In this document: piece after piece, positions 38,628-47,478 of the stretch
How positions within the stretch are numbered: position 1 is the stretch's first letter
Layout: each line of letters begins with the position of its first letter
Notes under the pieces: model-generated
What the model saw: the letters and a program-made list of their open reading frames with translations, nothing else
Told to the model about the DNA's origin: nothing
The model's database searches: none
NCBI RefSeq assembly: GCF_014284335.1
Contig: NZ_JACOGF010000001.1
Coordinates: 372,001 to 436,000 of the forward strand
From: Undibacterium hunanense
GTDB taxonomy: Bacteria; Pseudomonadota; Gammaproteobacteria; Burkholderiales; Burkholderiaceae_D
DNA: 64,000 nucleotides
Direction: 5' to 3'
Translations under genes and position numbers: made by a program

Positions 38628-40004
38628 TCAGGCTTTGATTTCGCCAGATAACCGGATTGCCTGGTCGACCATTTGTGGTGCCAGTCCCAGATAGTTTTCC
38701 GGATCGGTCAGGCGGTCTATCGTTGCGCGATCAAAGTGTGCCGTGACTTCTGGCATGGCTGCCAGCGCTTCGGCCAGTGAACCGCCTTTTTCATTTACGG
38801 TGCGACAGGCGTCGTAGACGATGTCGTGTGCCTGTTGCCGGCCAATCAAAGGCGCCATCCCCATCATGACCGCTTCCGCCACGATGAGCCCTTTGCTGAT
38901 ACCCAGGTTCAGCTTCATGCGTTCGGTATCGACAATCAGGCCACCAAGGGCAAACTTGGCCTGGTGCAAGGCCCCTGCCGTCAGGATGAAGCTCTCTGGA
39001 ATCGCTATCCATTCTGCATGCCACGGACCTGTCGCCCGTTCAAAATCCTGCACCATGGCGTCCACCATCAACCCCGCATGTTGACGCACTGCCTTGGAAG
39101 CCGCCAACATCAGTTCGCTGGAAATAGGATTGCGCTTTTGTGGCATCGTGCTGCTGGCACCACGTCCTTTGACGAAAGGCTCATACACCTCACCGAATTC
39201 TGTCGATGCCATGATCATGATGTCGAGCGCAATCTTGCCCAGTGAGCCAGTAATCAGTGCCAACAGATTGATAGCTTCTGCAAAGCCGTCACGGGCGACA
39301 TGCCAGGTGGTTGCCGGCACACCGAGCCTGAGTTCTTCTGCCAGAGCACGCTGCACTTCAAACCCCTTGTCGCCCAGCGAAGCCAGTGTTCCGGCAGCCC
39401 CGGCAAATTCGACCAGGGCAACCCGTGGACGCAATTCATTCAGCCTTTGCTGATGACGATCGAACATGGCCAGCCAGATCGCTACCTTATAGCCAAATGT
39501 GACTGGCAATGCTTGCTGGAGATGCGTGCGTCCGGCCATCGCCGTATCGCGGTGTTTAAGGGCAAGGTCAGCCAGTATCTTGCGCAGCTCGCTGATATCG
39601 CCAGCCACCACATCCAGCGCGTCGCGTACTTGCAGAGCCACTGCGGTGTCCATGATGTCTTGCGTGGTTGCCCCCCAATGCACATAGCGCCCGGCATCGC
39701 CACACATGGCCACCAGTTGATGCACCAGGGGCAGAATGGGATAGCCGACGATATCGGTCTCATGACGCATGTGTTCAAAGTCGATGCGATCAATGCTTGA
39801 TTCCCTGGCAATGACAAGCGCTGCGTCCGCCGGGATCACGCCGACACGGGCTTCCGCCTTTGCCAGCGCGACCTCTACGTCGATATAGCGTTGAATCAAG
39901 GCGTGGTCAGAAAACAGGGCGCGCATCGTCGCTGTACCGAAGGCGTCGCGAAACAGAATGGAGTCGACAACCGTACTGGCTGCCGGGATAGATGAAATCG
40001 ACAT
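38628..40004 (-). CDS. Fumarase/aspartase superfamily lyase (PcaB/PurB-like)
   Basis: This 458-residue protein belongs to the lyase group that includes 3-carboxymuconate cycloisomerase, adenylosuccinate lyase and succinyl-amino acid lyases. The signature loop SSTMPQKRNP is near residue 287. Upstream are YVHWGATTQDIMDTA (near 108) and GRTHLQQALPVTFG (near 158). No other beta-ketoadipate genes are here, so 3-carboxymuconate cycloisomerase is uncertain. The co-transcribed C4-dicarboxylate transporter suggests it may instead release fumarate from an N-succinyl compound. Regulated by the divergent GntR protein, to judge from the operators between them. Confidence 0.85.
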   Translation of the reverse strand: MSISSIPAASTVVDSILFRDAFGTATMRALFSDHALIQRYIDVEVALAKAEARVGVIPADAALVIARESSIDRIDFEHMRHETDIVGYPILPLVHQLVAMCGDAGRYVHWGATTQDIMDTAVALQVRDALDVVAGDISELRKILADLALKHRDTAMAGRTHLQQALPVTFGYKVAIWLAMFDRHQQRLNELRPRVALVEFAGAAGTLASLGDKGFEVQRALAEELRLGVPATTWHVARDGFAEAINLLALITGSLGKIALDIMIMASTEFGEVYEPFVKGRGASSTMPQKRNPISSELMLAASKAVRQHAGLMVDAMVQDFERATGPWHAEWIAIPESFILTAGALHQAKFALGGLIVDTERMKLNLGISKGLIVAEAVMMGMAPLIGRQQAHDIVYDACRTVNEKGGSLAEALAAMPEVTAHFDRATIDRLTDPENYLGLAPQMVDQAIRLSGEIKA

Positions 40005-40060
40005 GGAAAGGCCTCTGATTGAGTTGCAGTATAGAAATGGTCTCGTCCGTGATTTTTATT

Positions 40061-40072
40061 ATGTCCGGACAT
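40061..40072. promoter_or_regulatory. Palindrome ATGTCCGGACAT, candidate GntR operator site 1
   Basis: Perfect 12-base palindrome 57 bp upstream of the lyase start and 68 bp upstream of the GntR gene. It is almost the same as site 2. Confidence 0.75.
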
Positions 40073-40084
40073 ATTTAATATAAT

Positions 40085-40096
40085 ATGTACGGACAT
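40085..40096. promoter_or_regulatory. Palindrome ATGTACGGACAT, candidate GntR operator site 2
   Basis: Differs from site 1 at one base. The centres are 24 bp apart, a bit over two helical turns, so two dimers could bind the same face. Flanking bases extend it to TATGTACGGACATA. Confidence 0.75.
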
Positions 40097-40139
40097 ATAG
40101 TGCAACACGTATTTGCACTTCCACGTCATAATTAGCACC

Positions 40140-40877
40140 ATGAACTCTTTACCTACAAAAACCAATTTCGTTAATATTGCGCAACATCTGACAGAAGGCA
40201 TTGCCTCTGGACGCTTTCCCGTCGGCACTCTATTGCCTACAGAGATGGAGCTTTGCAACCACTACACCACCAGCCGGCATACCGTACGGGCGGCATTGCA
40301 TGAATTACAGCAACTGGGACTGGTTTCGCGGAAAAAGAATGTGGGGACACGTGTGGAATCGACACGACCAACCAATGATTTCAGGCCTTCACTGGCGTCG
40401 GTTGATGATCTGGTTCAGTTTGGCAGCACTCACGTCCGCAAGCTGCAAGAGATCGTGAGCGAGAAGATGGAAGACGACCTGGCGACAGACCTGCGCTGCA
40501 AGGCAGGCAGCACCTGGCTGCGTATTTCCAGCCTGCGCATGGATGGTGCCAACGACCGGCTACCGGTCGGCTGGACAGATGTCTATATTGAACCTGCGTA
40601 TGCAGAGATAGGTGAAATTGTGCGCCATTCGCCAGGTGTCCTGATCAGCACATTGATAGAAACACGCTATGGACGACGCATAGAACAGATACAACAAGAA
40701 ATTCGCGCTGTAACCATCAGCGAACCCATTGCGCAGTCTTTGCAGGTAGATGCAGGCTCAACCGCCCTGAAAATTATCCGCTGGTACTATGACGCTGCAG
40801 GCGACTTGTTTGAAGTATCGGTATCCATACATCCGGCAGAACGTTTTTCGGTGTCCATGCTACTGAAACGATCATGA
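40140..40877 (+). CDS. GntR family regulator with UTRA domain (HutC subfamily)
   Basis: This 245-residue regulator has an N-terminal winged helix (residues ~10-75; GTLLPTEMELCNHYTTSRHTVR) and a UTRA ligand-binding domain to the C-terminus (LRISSLRMDGANDRLPVGWTDVYI). I chose the ATG at 40140. It is divergent from the lyase-dctA operon with two palindromic sites between, so it is the probable local repressor responding to the substrate or product of that pathway. Confidence 0.9.
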   Translation: MNSLPTKTNFVNIAQHLTEGIASGRFPVGTLLPTEMELCNHYTTSRHTVRAALHELQQLGLVSRKKNVGTRVESTRPTNDFRPSLASVDDLVQFGSTHVRKLQEIVSEKMEDDLATDLRCKAGSTWLRISSLRMDGANDRLPVGWTDVYIEPAYAEIGEIVRHSPGVLISTLIETRYGRRIEQIQQEIRAVTISEPIAQSLQVDAGSTALKIIRWYYDAAGDLFEVSVSIHPAERFSVSMLLKRS

Positions 40878-40940
40878 TCTTTGAAGAGGGAAATCTACCC
40901 GGCCACGTCATGGATGCTGACGCACTGGTGCCTTGAATGT

Positions 40941-40969
40941 GAAAAATCCCGGTCACCCGGGATCTTTTC
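40941..40969. terminator. Bidirectional terminator between GntR gene and giant gene
   Basis: ATCCCGG and CCGGGAT pair around TCAC, flanked by AAAA on one side and TTTT on the other. It serves both convergent genes. Confidence 0.88.
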
Positions 40970-41000
40970 ACTAGTACTCTATCAATTAACGATCTCTGCT

Positions 41001-44000
41001 TTACATGCGACCAGTCACCATAGCCAATTGGGTAGCCGGCTTGCTTTTTTCTTCAGCCTGCGCCGGTGTTTCGGTTTGTGGTGCACTCAGTTCATAACTC
41101 ATGTGCATGCCTGGTTCCAGTTTTTGACTTGCTGCCGGAGCGGCTTGTTCAAGGGCAGCAGTCTTTTGCGTCATCGCTTGTGTTACCGCTTTGGCAGCAG
41201 TACCAGCGACACCGATATTGCTGAAACCGGCAAACCCGGCAATTCCGACAATTCCGGCACACAGTATCAGGCCAGCGATTACTGATGGACGCAGGCGGAA
41301 GCGTTTTTGCACTTCTTCCTGCTGCTGTGCCTGTGCATCATATGCCACGTCAATTGGTGCAGTCGCCAGAATTTGCTCGACTTGCTGACGCCATTCTTCT
41401 GACTGGTGTCTATTGTTGAGCAGTTTGCTGATCAATGCCTGTGCCAGTTGTTCTGCCTCTTGATGTTCCGCTTCCAGAGTCTGTTTGGCCAATTCTGCTT
41501 CTGCCTGCAATTCATCCTGATGTTGCTGGATCTGCAAAGCATTTTGTTCTTGCCATGCTTTGGCAGATGCCAGTGCCTGGGCGATCAATGCCTGTGCCTG
41601 TGCTTCTTCCTGACCACGGGCTTGCAACATGGCTTGCAGCTCATGTTCTGCTGCAACTTGCTGATCCAGTTGTGCCTGCAAGGCTTGCTCTTCTTCCAGG
41701 CGTTTTGCCATCGCTATTGCCAGCGCCTGCTCTTTTGCCCGGGTTTGTGCCTGTGCTGTTTCTACCTGACGTTGCAGTTCTGCCTGCAATGTCAGTTGCA
41801 ATTCAGCTTCCGCTGCCAGTTGTTGTTCCAATTGCGCTTGCAAGGCTTGTTCTTGCTCCAGGCGTGTGGTTTTGGCGGCGGCTAATTCCTGTTCTTTTGC
41901 CTGGGTTTGTGCCTGTGCAGCTTCTACCTGACGCTGGAACTCTTCCTGCAATGCTGCTTCGGTGGCCAGTTGTTGTTCCAGTTGTACCTGCAAGGCCTGT
42001 TCTTGAGCTACGCGTTCAGCGATGGCCGCTACCAATGCCTGCTCTTGCGCCAGTCTTTGGGCTTCCAGCGATTCAATCTGGCTTTCTTCCAGTAATTTTT
42101 CACGCAATGCGGGCAAAATTTCTTCGTCTGTGGCGATTTGTAATGCGGTGGCGGCAGCCAACTCACGTTCCAGCGTCAGTTTTTCTTGTTCGATAGCGTT
42201 GGCGATGATCAGTTGCTCAACCCTTTGCGCACTTTGCGCTGCCAGTTCGGCCTCCAGTTGTACACGCTCTTCCGACGCCATCATGATCAGGCGTTCGGCT
42301 TCCATTTTGTCTTCGATCAGGCGCAGGGCTTCCTGCTTCAGTTGCAGGCTATCCATTTCCACCTGTTTCTGTTGCTGGATAGCGATAATTTCGCGCTGTT
42401 CCAGTGTGGCACGTTGCTGCTCTGCCTGCTGCAATTCAAACAATTCGATGGCACGGGCCTGTGCCAGTTCAGTTGCCTGTTGTTCAGATACGGCCAGTGC
42501 ATTGGCCAGTTCTGCTGCTTCTTTTTCACTTTGCAATCTGGCCTGAATGGCGACATTCGCATCTTGTTCAGCATTGGCGCGGATTTCGCACAGGCTCAGA
42601 TATTCCTGTTCCGCCAGTTTGCGTTGTTCAGCTTCTTGCGCTGCTTTTTGTTCTGTTGCCAGTTTTTGCTGAACCAGGCTCAGGGCTTCGAGCTCGCAGG
42701 CAGCGCGGTGGTTTTCAGTAACAGTCAGTGCTTCTGCTTCGCGCAATCTGGTTTCTGTTGCTTCTGCGGCCATGCGCTGGGCTTCGGCGTGCTCTACAGA
42801 ACGGGACAGCAAAACTTGCTCGGCATTGGCAATCCGCAAAGCAGCTTCAAGTGCCTGCTGCTCCTTGGTGGCGCGCGCGGCGGCGGCTTCTGCCAGTTGA
42901 CGCTCTGTATCGAGCTTGGCTTGCAGGGCAACTTCTGCGATTTCTTCCTGTTCCAGTTTGGCTTGCAATTCGGCGCTGATTTTTTGTTCAGTCGCGATTT
43001 TTTCTTGACCGGCGCGGCTCAATTCGAGCAACAGGGCAGATTTTTCTTCCAGTGCAGCGGCAGCCTGACGTTTGATCAGCGCTTCTTCAGCCGATTGTGC
43101 CAACCATTGTTTTTCTGTTTCATTGAATTTCTCTGCCAGTTGGCGGGCTTGCGCTTCCGCTACTTTACGTGCTTCTATCAGTTTGCATTGTTCCTGTTCG
43201 GCTGCCAGGCGGGCTTGTGCTTCAGTAGCTGCGGCCAGTTCTGCCTGTTGTTTGGCTGTCAGGCTGGCAAGTACGGCTTGCTCGGCATCTGCGCGCAATT
43301 GCTGGGTAGCCAGCAGTTCCTGCTCTTGTTGCAGACGTTGCGCCAGTAATTCTGCCACCAGTTTTTGGGCATCTGCATGGGCAGCCAGTTCATGGAACAG
43401 GGCTTTTTCTGATGCCAGTGTCGCTTCAGTTGCAACACGGATGATCTGTTCTGCACGGGCACGGGCTTCGGCAAACTGGCGTGCTTCGGTTTCGCTGGCC
43501 AGACGGCTTTGCACTTGCTGATGTGCGTCCTGCTCAGCCAGCAGTTTTGCTTCCGTGTTTTCCAGCAAAGACTGATCATCTGCCAGGCGTTGTTGCAATA
43601 CCTGATCCAGTTCCGCGAGCTTGCGGTTCTTTTCTATCACCAGTTCATGCGCACGGTGCTGGCTGGCGGCATAGGCTTGCGCCTGCACTTGCAATGCCTG
43701 TTCAGCCTGCAGTTTGGCATCTGCCACTTCTTTGGCTTCTTGCTCGGCCCTGGCACGAACGCTTGCAGCCTGGGCATGCTGTTGTTCTGCAGTTGCCCTG
43801 GCAGTAGCAGCGGCAGTGGTAATTTTTTCCGCTTCCAGCTTTTCTGTGGCAGCCTGTGCTTCTGCCAGTGCAGCTTCTGCCTTTTGTTTTTCCAGCCTGG
43901 CTTGCTCTTCCAGTGCCTGCGCCGCCTGTTGCTGGGACTTGGCTTTTTCCTGTTCCAGTTTCGCCAGTTGCGTCGCTGCCTTTACGCGGGCACCGGCTGC

Positions 44001-46610
44001 GGTGGCAGCCTGTTGCTCTGCCCTCGCCTGTTCATTATTCTGTTCCAGCAGTTTTTTCTCTTCTGCGACCTTGGCTTCCATGGCGGTGCGCAAAGCTTGT
44101 TCGGATTGCAGTCTGGCCAGGTGCTGGTCACGCTGTTCTTGTTCTACGACTGCCTTGGCTTGCCACTCTGCTGTCAGGCGTTTTTCTGCTTCCAGTTTTT
44201 CCTGTACCAGGGTCAGGGCTTTTTGTTCTGATTCGGCACGCAGCTTCAGTGTCTTGCCCAATTCTTCTGCTTCAACTGCCTTGCTTTGCGCCAGCACAGC
44301 TGACTGCTTTTGCAGCTCTGCATGTTCCTGCATCTTTTGCAAACGAATTTGCTCTGCAGCAATCATGGTTTGACGTGCTGCGCGTGCTTCGGCTTCTTGC
44401 TGCTGACGGGCATTCAGGACGTTGACGTGTTCACGGTCTGCATGGGCACGGGCAATGACATGTTCTGCTGCCGATTTTTCTGCTTCCAGTTTTTCCTGTG
44501 CGGCCCTTGCCGCCTGTTTTTCAGCTTCCAGATGCATTTGCTCGGCACGCGCCATTTCTGTAGCCTGATGGCTTTTCAGCAAAGCAACCTTTGCTGCCTT
44601 GCATTGCATTTCTTTTTGCAATTCGGTTTGTTCCAGCTCAGACTTCTCTGCTTCCAGCGTTGCTTCCAGCGCCAGTCTTTCTTCGCGCTCTGCCTGCTCT
44701 TTAGCGATGGCGATCGCCATGGCTTCTTCTTCGGTGCGCAGCCTTGCTTCCGCCTCTTGTTCTGCGGCCTGTTCCAGCAGCAGTTTTTCCTGGGTCGCTT
44801 TCAGCACTTGCTGCACTGCCTGGGCACGGCGGCGTTCTGCCTGTAATTTTTCTTCCTGAAGTTCCATCGCTTTCACCTCATCATTAGTGCGTTGCTGTTG
44901 GACGCGCAGAAACTCGGTCGCATCGTGATTTTTCCTGGCAGCTGCTGCTGCCATTTTTTGCTGCAATTCCACCTGCTCCATGGTTTTTTCCAGGTTCAGT
45001 TTTTCTGCAACACATTCTGATTCCTGGGCTACACGACGGGCATGTTCTGCCTGCTCTTGCAGGCGCAGCAGTTCGGCATGTGATTGGTCTGCTCTTGCCA
45101 ATGCTTCTGTCTCTTCTGTCTTTTTACGCTCAGCATCGAGTTTTTCCTGCAAGGCGGCAGTGGCTTTTTGCTCTGCTTCTACCCGCATTTTTTCAGCCAA
45201 CATCAATTCTTTGGCTTTTTTGGCTTTTTCTGCCGATGCCAGATTGGCTCTTTTCAAGAGTTCTGCCTGGAAGGCACTGGCGCTCAGGGCTTGTTGCTCA
45301 GAGTCTGCCTGTTCACGCGCTTCCTGCACGGCAGCACGTTCTATTTCCACACGTTCTTGTGCCATTTTGGCAGCACGCTGTTCTTCTGCTGCGCGCTGGC
45401 GGGCGATTTCTGTCGCTTCTTTTTCTGCCAGACGGCGTTGACGGGCTTCTTCGGACAAGACGGATTCGGCTTCCTGACGGGCACGGGCTTGCAAATCGGC
45501 CTGTTGCTCGTTTTCTATACGGCTCATGGCAGTCGATTGCAGATCACGCTCGGCACGAATGCGGGATTCGGTCACCATGCGGATTCTGTCTTCGGCATCG
45601 CGTCTCGCTTGCGCGGTGGTTGCGGCGATCATTTCAGCCTGTTCACGACGGGCCGCAGCGATACGCAACTCTTCTTCCGATTGCATGCGCAGTTGTATCG
45701 CTTCAGCCGCTCTTTTTTCAGATTCCAGACGGGCATGGGCGATGGCTTCTTGCTCTTGCTCCAATGCAACACGAGTCAGGGCATCTTCGCGGGCACGCAC
45801 TTCGACCGGAGCGCGATTGATGGCATATTCCAGCGCCATGGCTTCTGCCTGATCACGTTCCTTGCTGACTTGCAGGGATTCGCTACGTACCTTGGCCAGC
45901 ATTTCTGAGGTTTCGCGGGCTTCTCTTTCCTGTTTTTCACGTTCACGGGCCAGTTCAGTAATGCGTGCATCGGCACGGGCGCGTTCTTCTGCCTGCTGGC
46001 GGGCAGACTGGGATGCAGCAAAACGCTCGGCTGCCCAGTTCCTGGCATTCGTGGTTTGTGTTGCCAGTTTTTGTGCTTCGGCATGGGCCTGCGAAGCCAG
46101 TTCGGATTCTGCCTTGTATTGTTTCTCGGCCTTTTCCATGGCCTGCTGTTCCATTTTTGTGCGCAGTTCGGACTGTTCACGGGCACGGGATTCCATCTGC
46201 GCCCTTTCCTGCAAGTTCCTGGTTTCTTCTGCGGTGGCGGCAATACGTGCCTGACTGGCCGCATTCGATTGGCGCTCTGCCATCAGTTTTGCCTGGGTAC
46301 CGACAGCGGCTTCCTGCTCCAGTGCGAGTTTGCGCTGCGCAAGTTCGGCGGCTTCGGCTTCGGCCTGTGCCCTGGTTTCTGCCAGTGCCCGGGCCTGGGT
46401 TTCTGCTTTCAGTCTGGTTTCGGCTGCAACAGTGGCACGTGCCTCCGCTTCTACCCGCGCAATGGCTTCACGAATACCTTTCACGTCAATGCGGACATTG
46501 GACTCGATGGCCTCTTCCGGTGGCAAATAATCGTCTTTACGGTCGCCATGGCGATCGAGGGAGTAGTCTCCCAAAGATAATTTATTTAACAAGGCTTGAT
46601 TGCTGTCCAT
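41001..46610 (-). CDS. Giant coiled-coil protein with C-terminal membrane segment
   Basis: This 1869-residue protein is unlike any family I can name. The first ~45 residues (LSLGDYSLDRHGDRKDDYLPP) are acidic and not coiled. From about residue 50 to 1740 it is an almost unbroken charged alpha-helix made mainly of Ala, Glu, Gln, Lys, Arg and Leu, with nearly no Pro or Gly. A single hydrophobic helix (SVIAGLILCAGIVGIAGFAGF, residues 1776-1796) precedes a tail of ~73 residues rich in Thr, Gln and Pro. I chose the ATG at 46610, with AGGAG in front. Fully extended, the coil would be about 250 nm long. It could be a cytoskeletal, polar or envelope-tethered scaffold. It is flanked by a terminator and the divergent upp promoter, so it is monocistronic. 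Confidence 0.85.
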   Translation of the reverse strand: MDSNQALLNKLSLGDYSLDRHGDRKDDYLPPEEAIESNVRIDVKGIREAIARVEAEARATVAAETRLKAETQARALAETRAQAEAEAAELAQRKLALEQEAAVGTQAKLMAERQSNAASQARIAATAEETRNLQERAQMESRAREQSELRTKMEQQAMEKAEKQYKAESELASQAHAEAQKLATQTTNARNWAAERFAASQSARQQAEERARADARITELAREREKQEREARETSEMLAKVRSESLQVSKERDQAEAMALEYAINRAPVEVRAREDALTRVALEQEQEAIAHARLESEKRAAEAIQLRMQSEEELRIAAARREQAEMIAATTAQARRDAEDRIRMVTESRIRAERDLQSTAMSRIENEQQADLQARARQEAESVLSEEARQRRLAEKEATEIARQRAAEEQRAAKMAQERVEIERAAVQEAREQADSEQQALSASAFQAELLKRANLASAEKAKKAKELMLAEKMRVEAEQKATAALQEKLDAERKKTEETEALARADQSHAELLRLQEQAEHARRVAQESECVAEKLNLEKTMEQVELQQKMAAAAARKNHDATEFLRVQQQRTNDEVKAMELQEEKLQAERRRAQAVQQVLKATQEKLLLEQAAEQEAEARLRTEEEAMAIAIAKEQAEREERLALEATLEAEKSELEQTELQKEMQCKAAKVALLKSHQATEMARAEQMHLEAEKQAARAAQEKLEAEKSAAEHVIARAHADREHVNVLNARQQQEAEARAARQTMIAAEQIRLQKMQEHAELQKQSAVLAQSKAVEAEELGKTLKLRAESEQKALTLVQEKLEAEKRLTAEWQAKAVVEQEQRDQHLARLQSEQALRTAMEAKVAEEKKLLEQNNEQARAEQQAATAAGARVKAATQLAKLEQEKAKSQQQAAQALEEQARLEKQKAEAALAEAQAATEKLEAEKITTAAATARATAEQQHAQAASVRARAEQEAKEVADAKLQAEQALQVQAQAYAASQHRAHELVIEKNRKLAELDQVLQQRLADDQSLLENTEAKLLAEQDAHQQVQSRLASETEARQFAEARARAEQIIRVATEATLASEKALFHELAAHADAQKLVAELLAQRLQQEQELLATQQLRADAEQAVLASLTAKQQAELAAATEAQARLAAEQEQCKLIEARKVAEAQARQLAEKFNETEKQWLAQSAEEALIKRQAAAALEEKSALLLELSRAGQEKIATEQKISAELQAKLEQEEIAEVALQAKLDTERQLAEAAAARATKEQQALEAALRIANAEQVLLSRSVEHAEAQRMAAEATETRLREAEALTVTENHRAACELEALSLVQQKLATEQKAAQEAEQRKLAEQEYLSLCEIRANAEQDANVAIQARLQSEKEAAELANALAVSEQQATELAQARAIELFELQQAEQQRATLEQREIIAIQQQKQVEMDSLQLKQEALRLIEDKMEAERLIMMASEERVQLEAELAAQSAQRVEQLIIANAIEQEKLTLERELAAATALQIATDEEILPALREKLLEESQIESLEAQRLAQEQALVAAIAERVAQEQALQVQLEQQLATEAALQEEFQRQVEAAQAQTQAKEQELAAAKTTRLEQEQALQAQLEQQLAAEAELQLTLQAELQRQVETAQAQTRAKEQALAIAMAKRLEEEQALQAQLDQQVAAEHELQAMLQARGQEEAQAQALIAQALASAKAWQEQNALQIQQHQDELQAEAELAKQTLEAEHQEAEQLAQALISKLLNNRHQSEEWRQQVEQILATAPIDVAYDAQAQQQEEVQKRFRLRPSVIAGLILCAGIVGIAGFAGFSNIGVAGTAAKAVTQAMTQKTAALEQAAPAASQKLEPGMHMSYELSAPQTETPAQAEEKSKPATQLAMVTGRM
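41622..42014 (-). repeat. Three tandem internal repeats in the giant coiled-coil gene
   Basis: Residues 1533-1663 contain three copies of a unit that begins R(V/L)xxEQALQxQLxQQ(L/V)AxE. Copy one is 50 residues, copy two 54, and copy three about 27. At DNA level these are recognisable as direct repeats. They suggest recent growth of the coil by unequal recombination. Confidence 0.75.
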
Positions 46611-46813
46611 TCTGCACTCCTGATTTGATAGTCGTTCGCCGTCATCGCGGGCCCTGCCATGCCGGAACTTCTTATCCTGAATTATCAATGAAGAAAAAAC
46701 TGACGATGGCCGGAGCAGAAGTAGAAAAACGCCTCAATTCTTGTTTTATCCGTTTCCCTTAAGGCTGGAGGGACGTAAAATAGCGGGTAACCTAACATTG
46801 CCGGAGAATTATC

Positions 46814-47446
46814 TTGAACGAAAACGTTACCGAAATCAGACACCCGCTGGTGCAACACAAATTGTCACTGATGCGCAGCAAAGACACGCCGACAGATAAC
46901 TTCCGACGCCTGTTGCGTGAAATCAGCCAGATGCTGGCCTATGAGGTAACACGCGACCTGCCTATCGAACTGGTCAAGATAGAAACACCTATCACTACCA
47001 TTGATGCCCCTACCATCAGCGGCAAGAAGCTGTGCGTGATTTCGGTACTGCGTGCCGGCAACGGTATCCTGGATGGCATGCTGGATTTGCTGCCAAATGC
47101 GCGCGTTGGCCATATCGGCCTGTACCGTGACCCGGAAACCCTGGAACCGGTCGAGTATTACTTTAAAGTACCGGAAGACATCGCAGAACGCCTGGTCATC
47201 GTGGTTGACCCCATGCTGGCGACCGGCAATTCTGCCGCTGCTGCCATTGCACGCCTGAAGCTGCGTGGTGCGACCAGCATCAAATTCGTCTGTCTGCTGG
47301 CCGCCCCCGAAGGCATCAAGGTGATGCAGGCCGCCCATCCGGATGTCGCGATTGTCACTGCATCGATAGATGACTGCCTGAATGAACATGGCTATATCGT
47401 TCCTGGCCTGGGTGACGCAGGTGATCGCCTGTTTGGTACCAAGTAA
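46814..47446 (+). CDS. upp: Uracil phosphoribosyltransferase
   Basis: Upp makes UMP from uracil and PRPP in pyrimidine salvage. The 210-residue protein has [11 protein letters not shown] at the N-terminus, the PRPP loop [15 protein letters not shown] near 135 and the uracil-binding C-terminal [17 protein letters not shown]. It begins with TTG at 46814, with GGAG 7 bases before; no ATG is available in the right place. Confidence 0.97.
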   Translation: MNENVTEIRHPLVQHKLSLMRSKDTPTDNFRRLLREISQMLAYEVTRDLPIELVKIETPITTIDAPTISGKKLCVISVLRAGNGILDGMLDLLPNARVGHIGLYRDPETLEPVEYYFKVPEDIAERLVIVVDPMLATGNSAAAAIARLKLRGATSIKFVCLLAAPEGIKVMQAAHPDVAIVTASIDDCLNEHGYIVPGLGDAGDRLFGTK

Positions 47447-47478
47447 CTGACTCTTTCTGTTTTTGACTGTTTTCACTG

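Noticed and set aside
41406..46762. Many long plus-strand frames (up to 387 codons) opposite the giant coiled-coil gene
   Set aside because: They are complementary-strand shadows of a Gln/Glu/Ala/Arg-rich coil. They are rich in Cys/Phe/Leu/Ser in low-complexity runs and have no domain or ribosome site.
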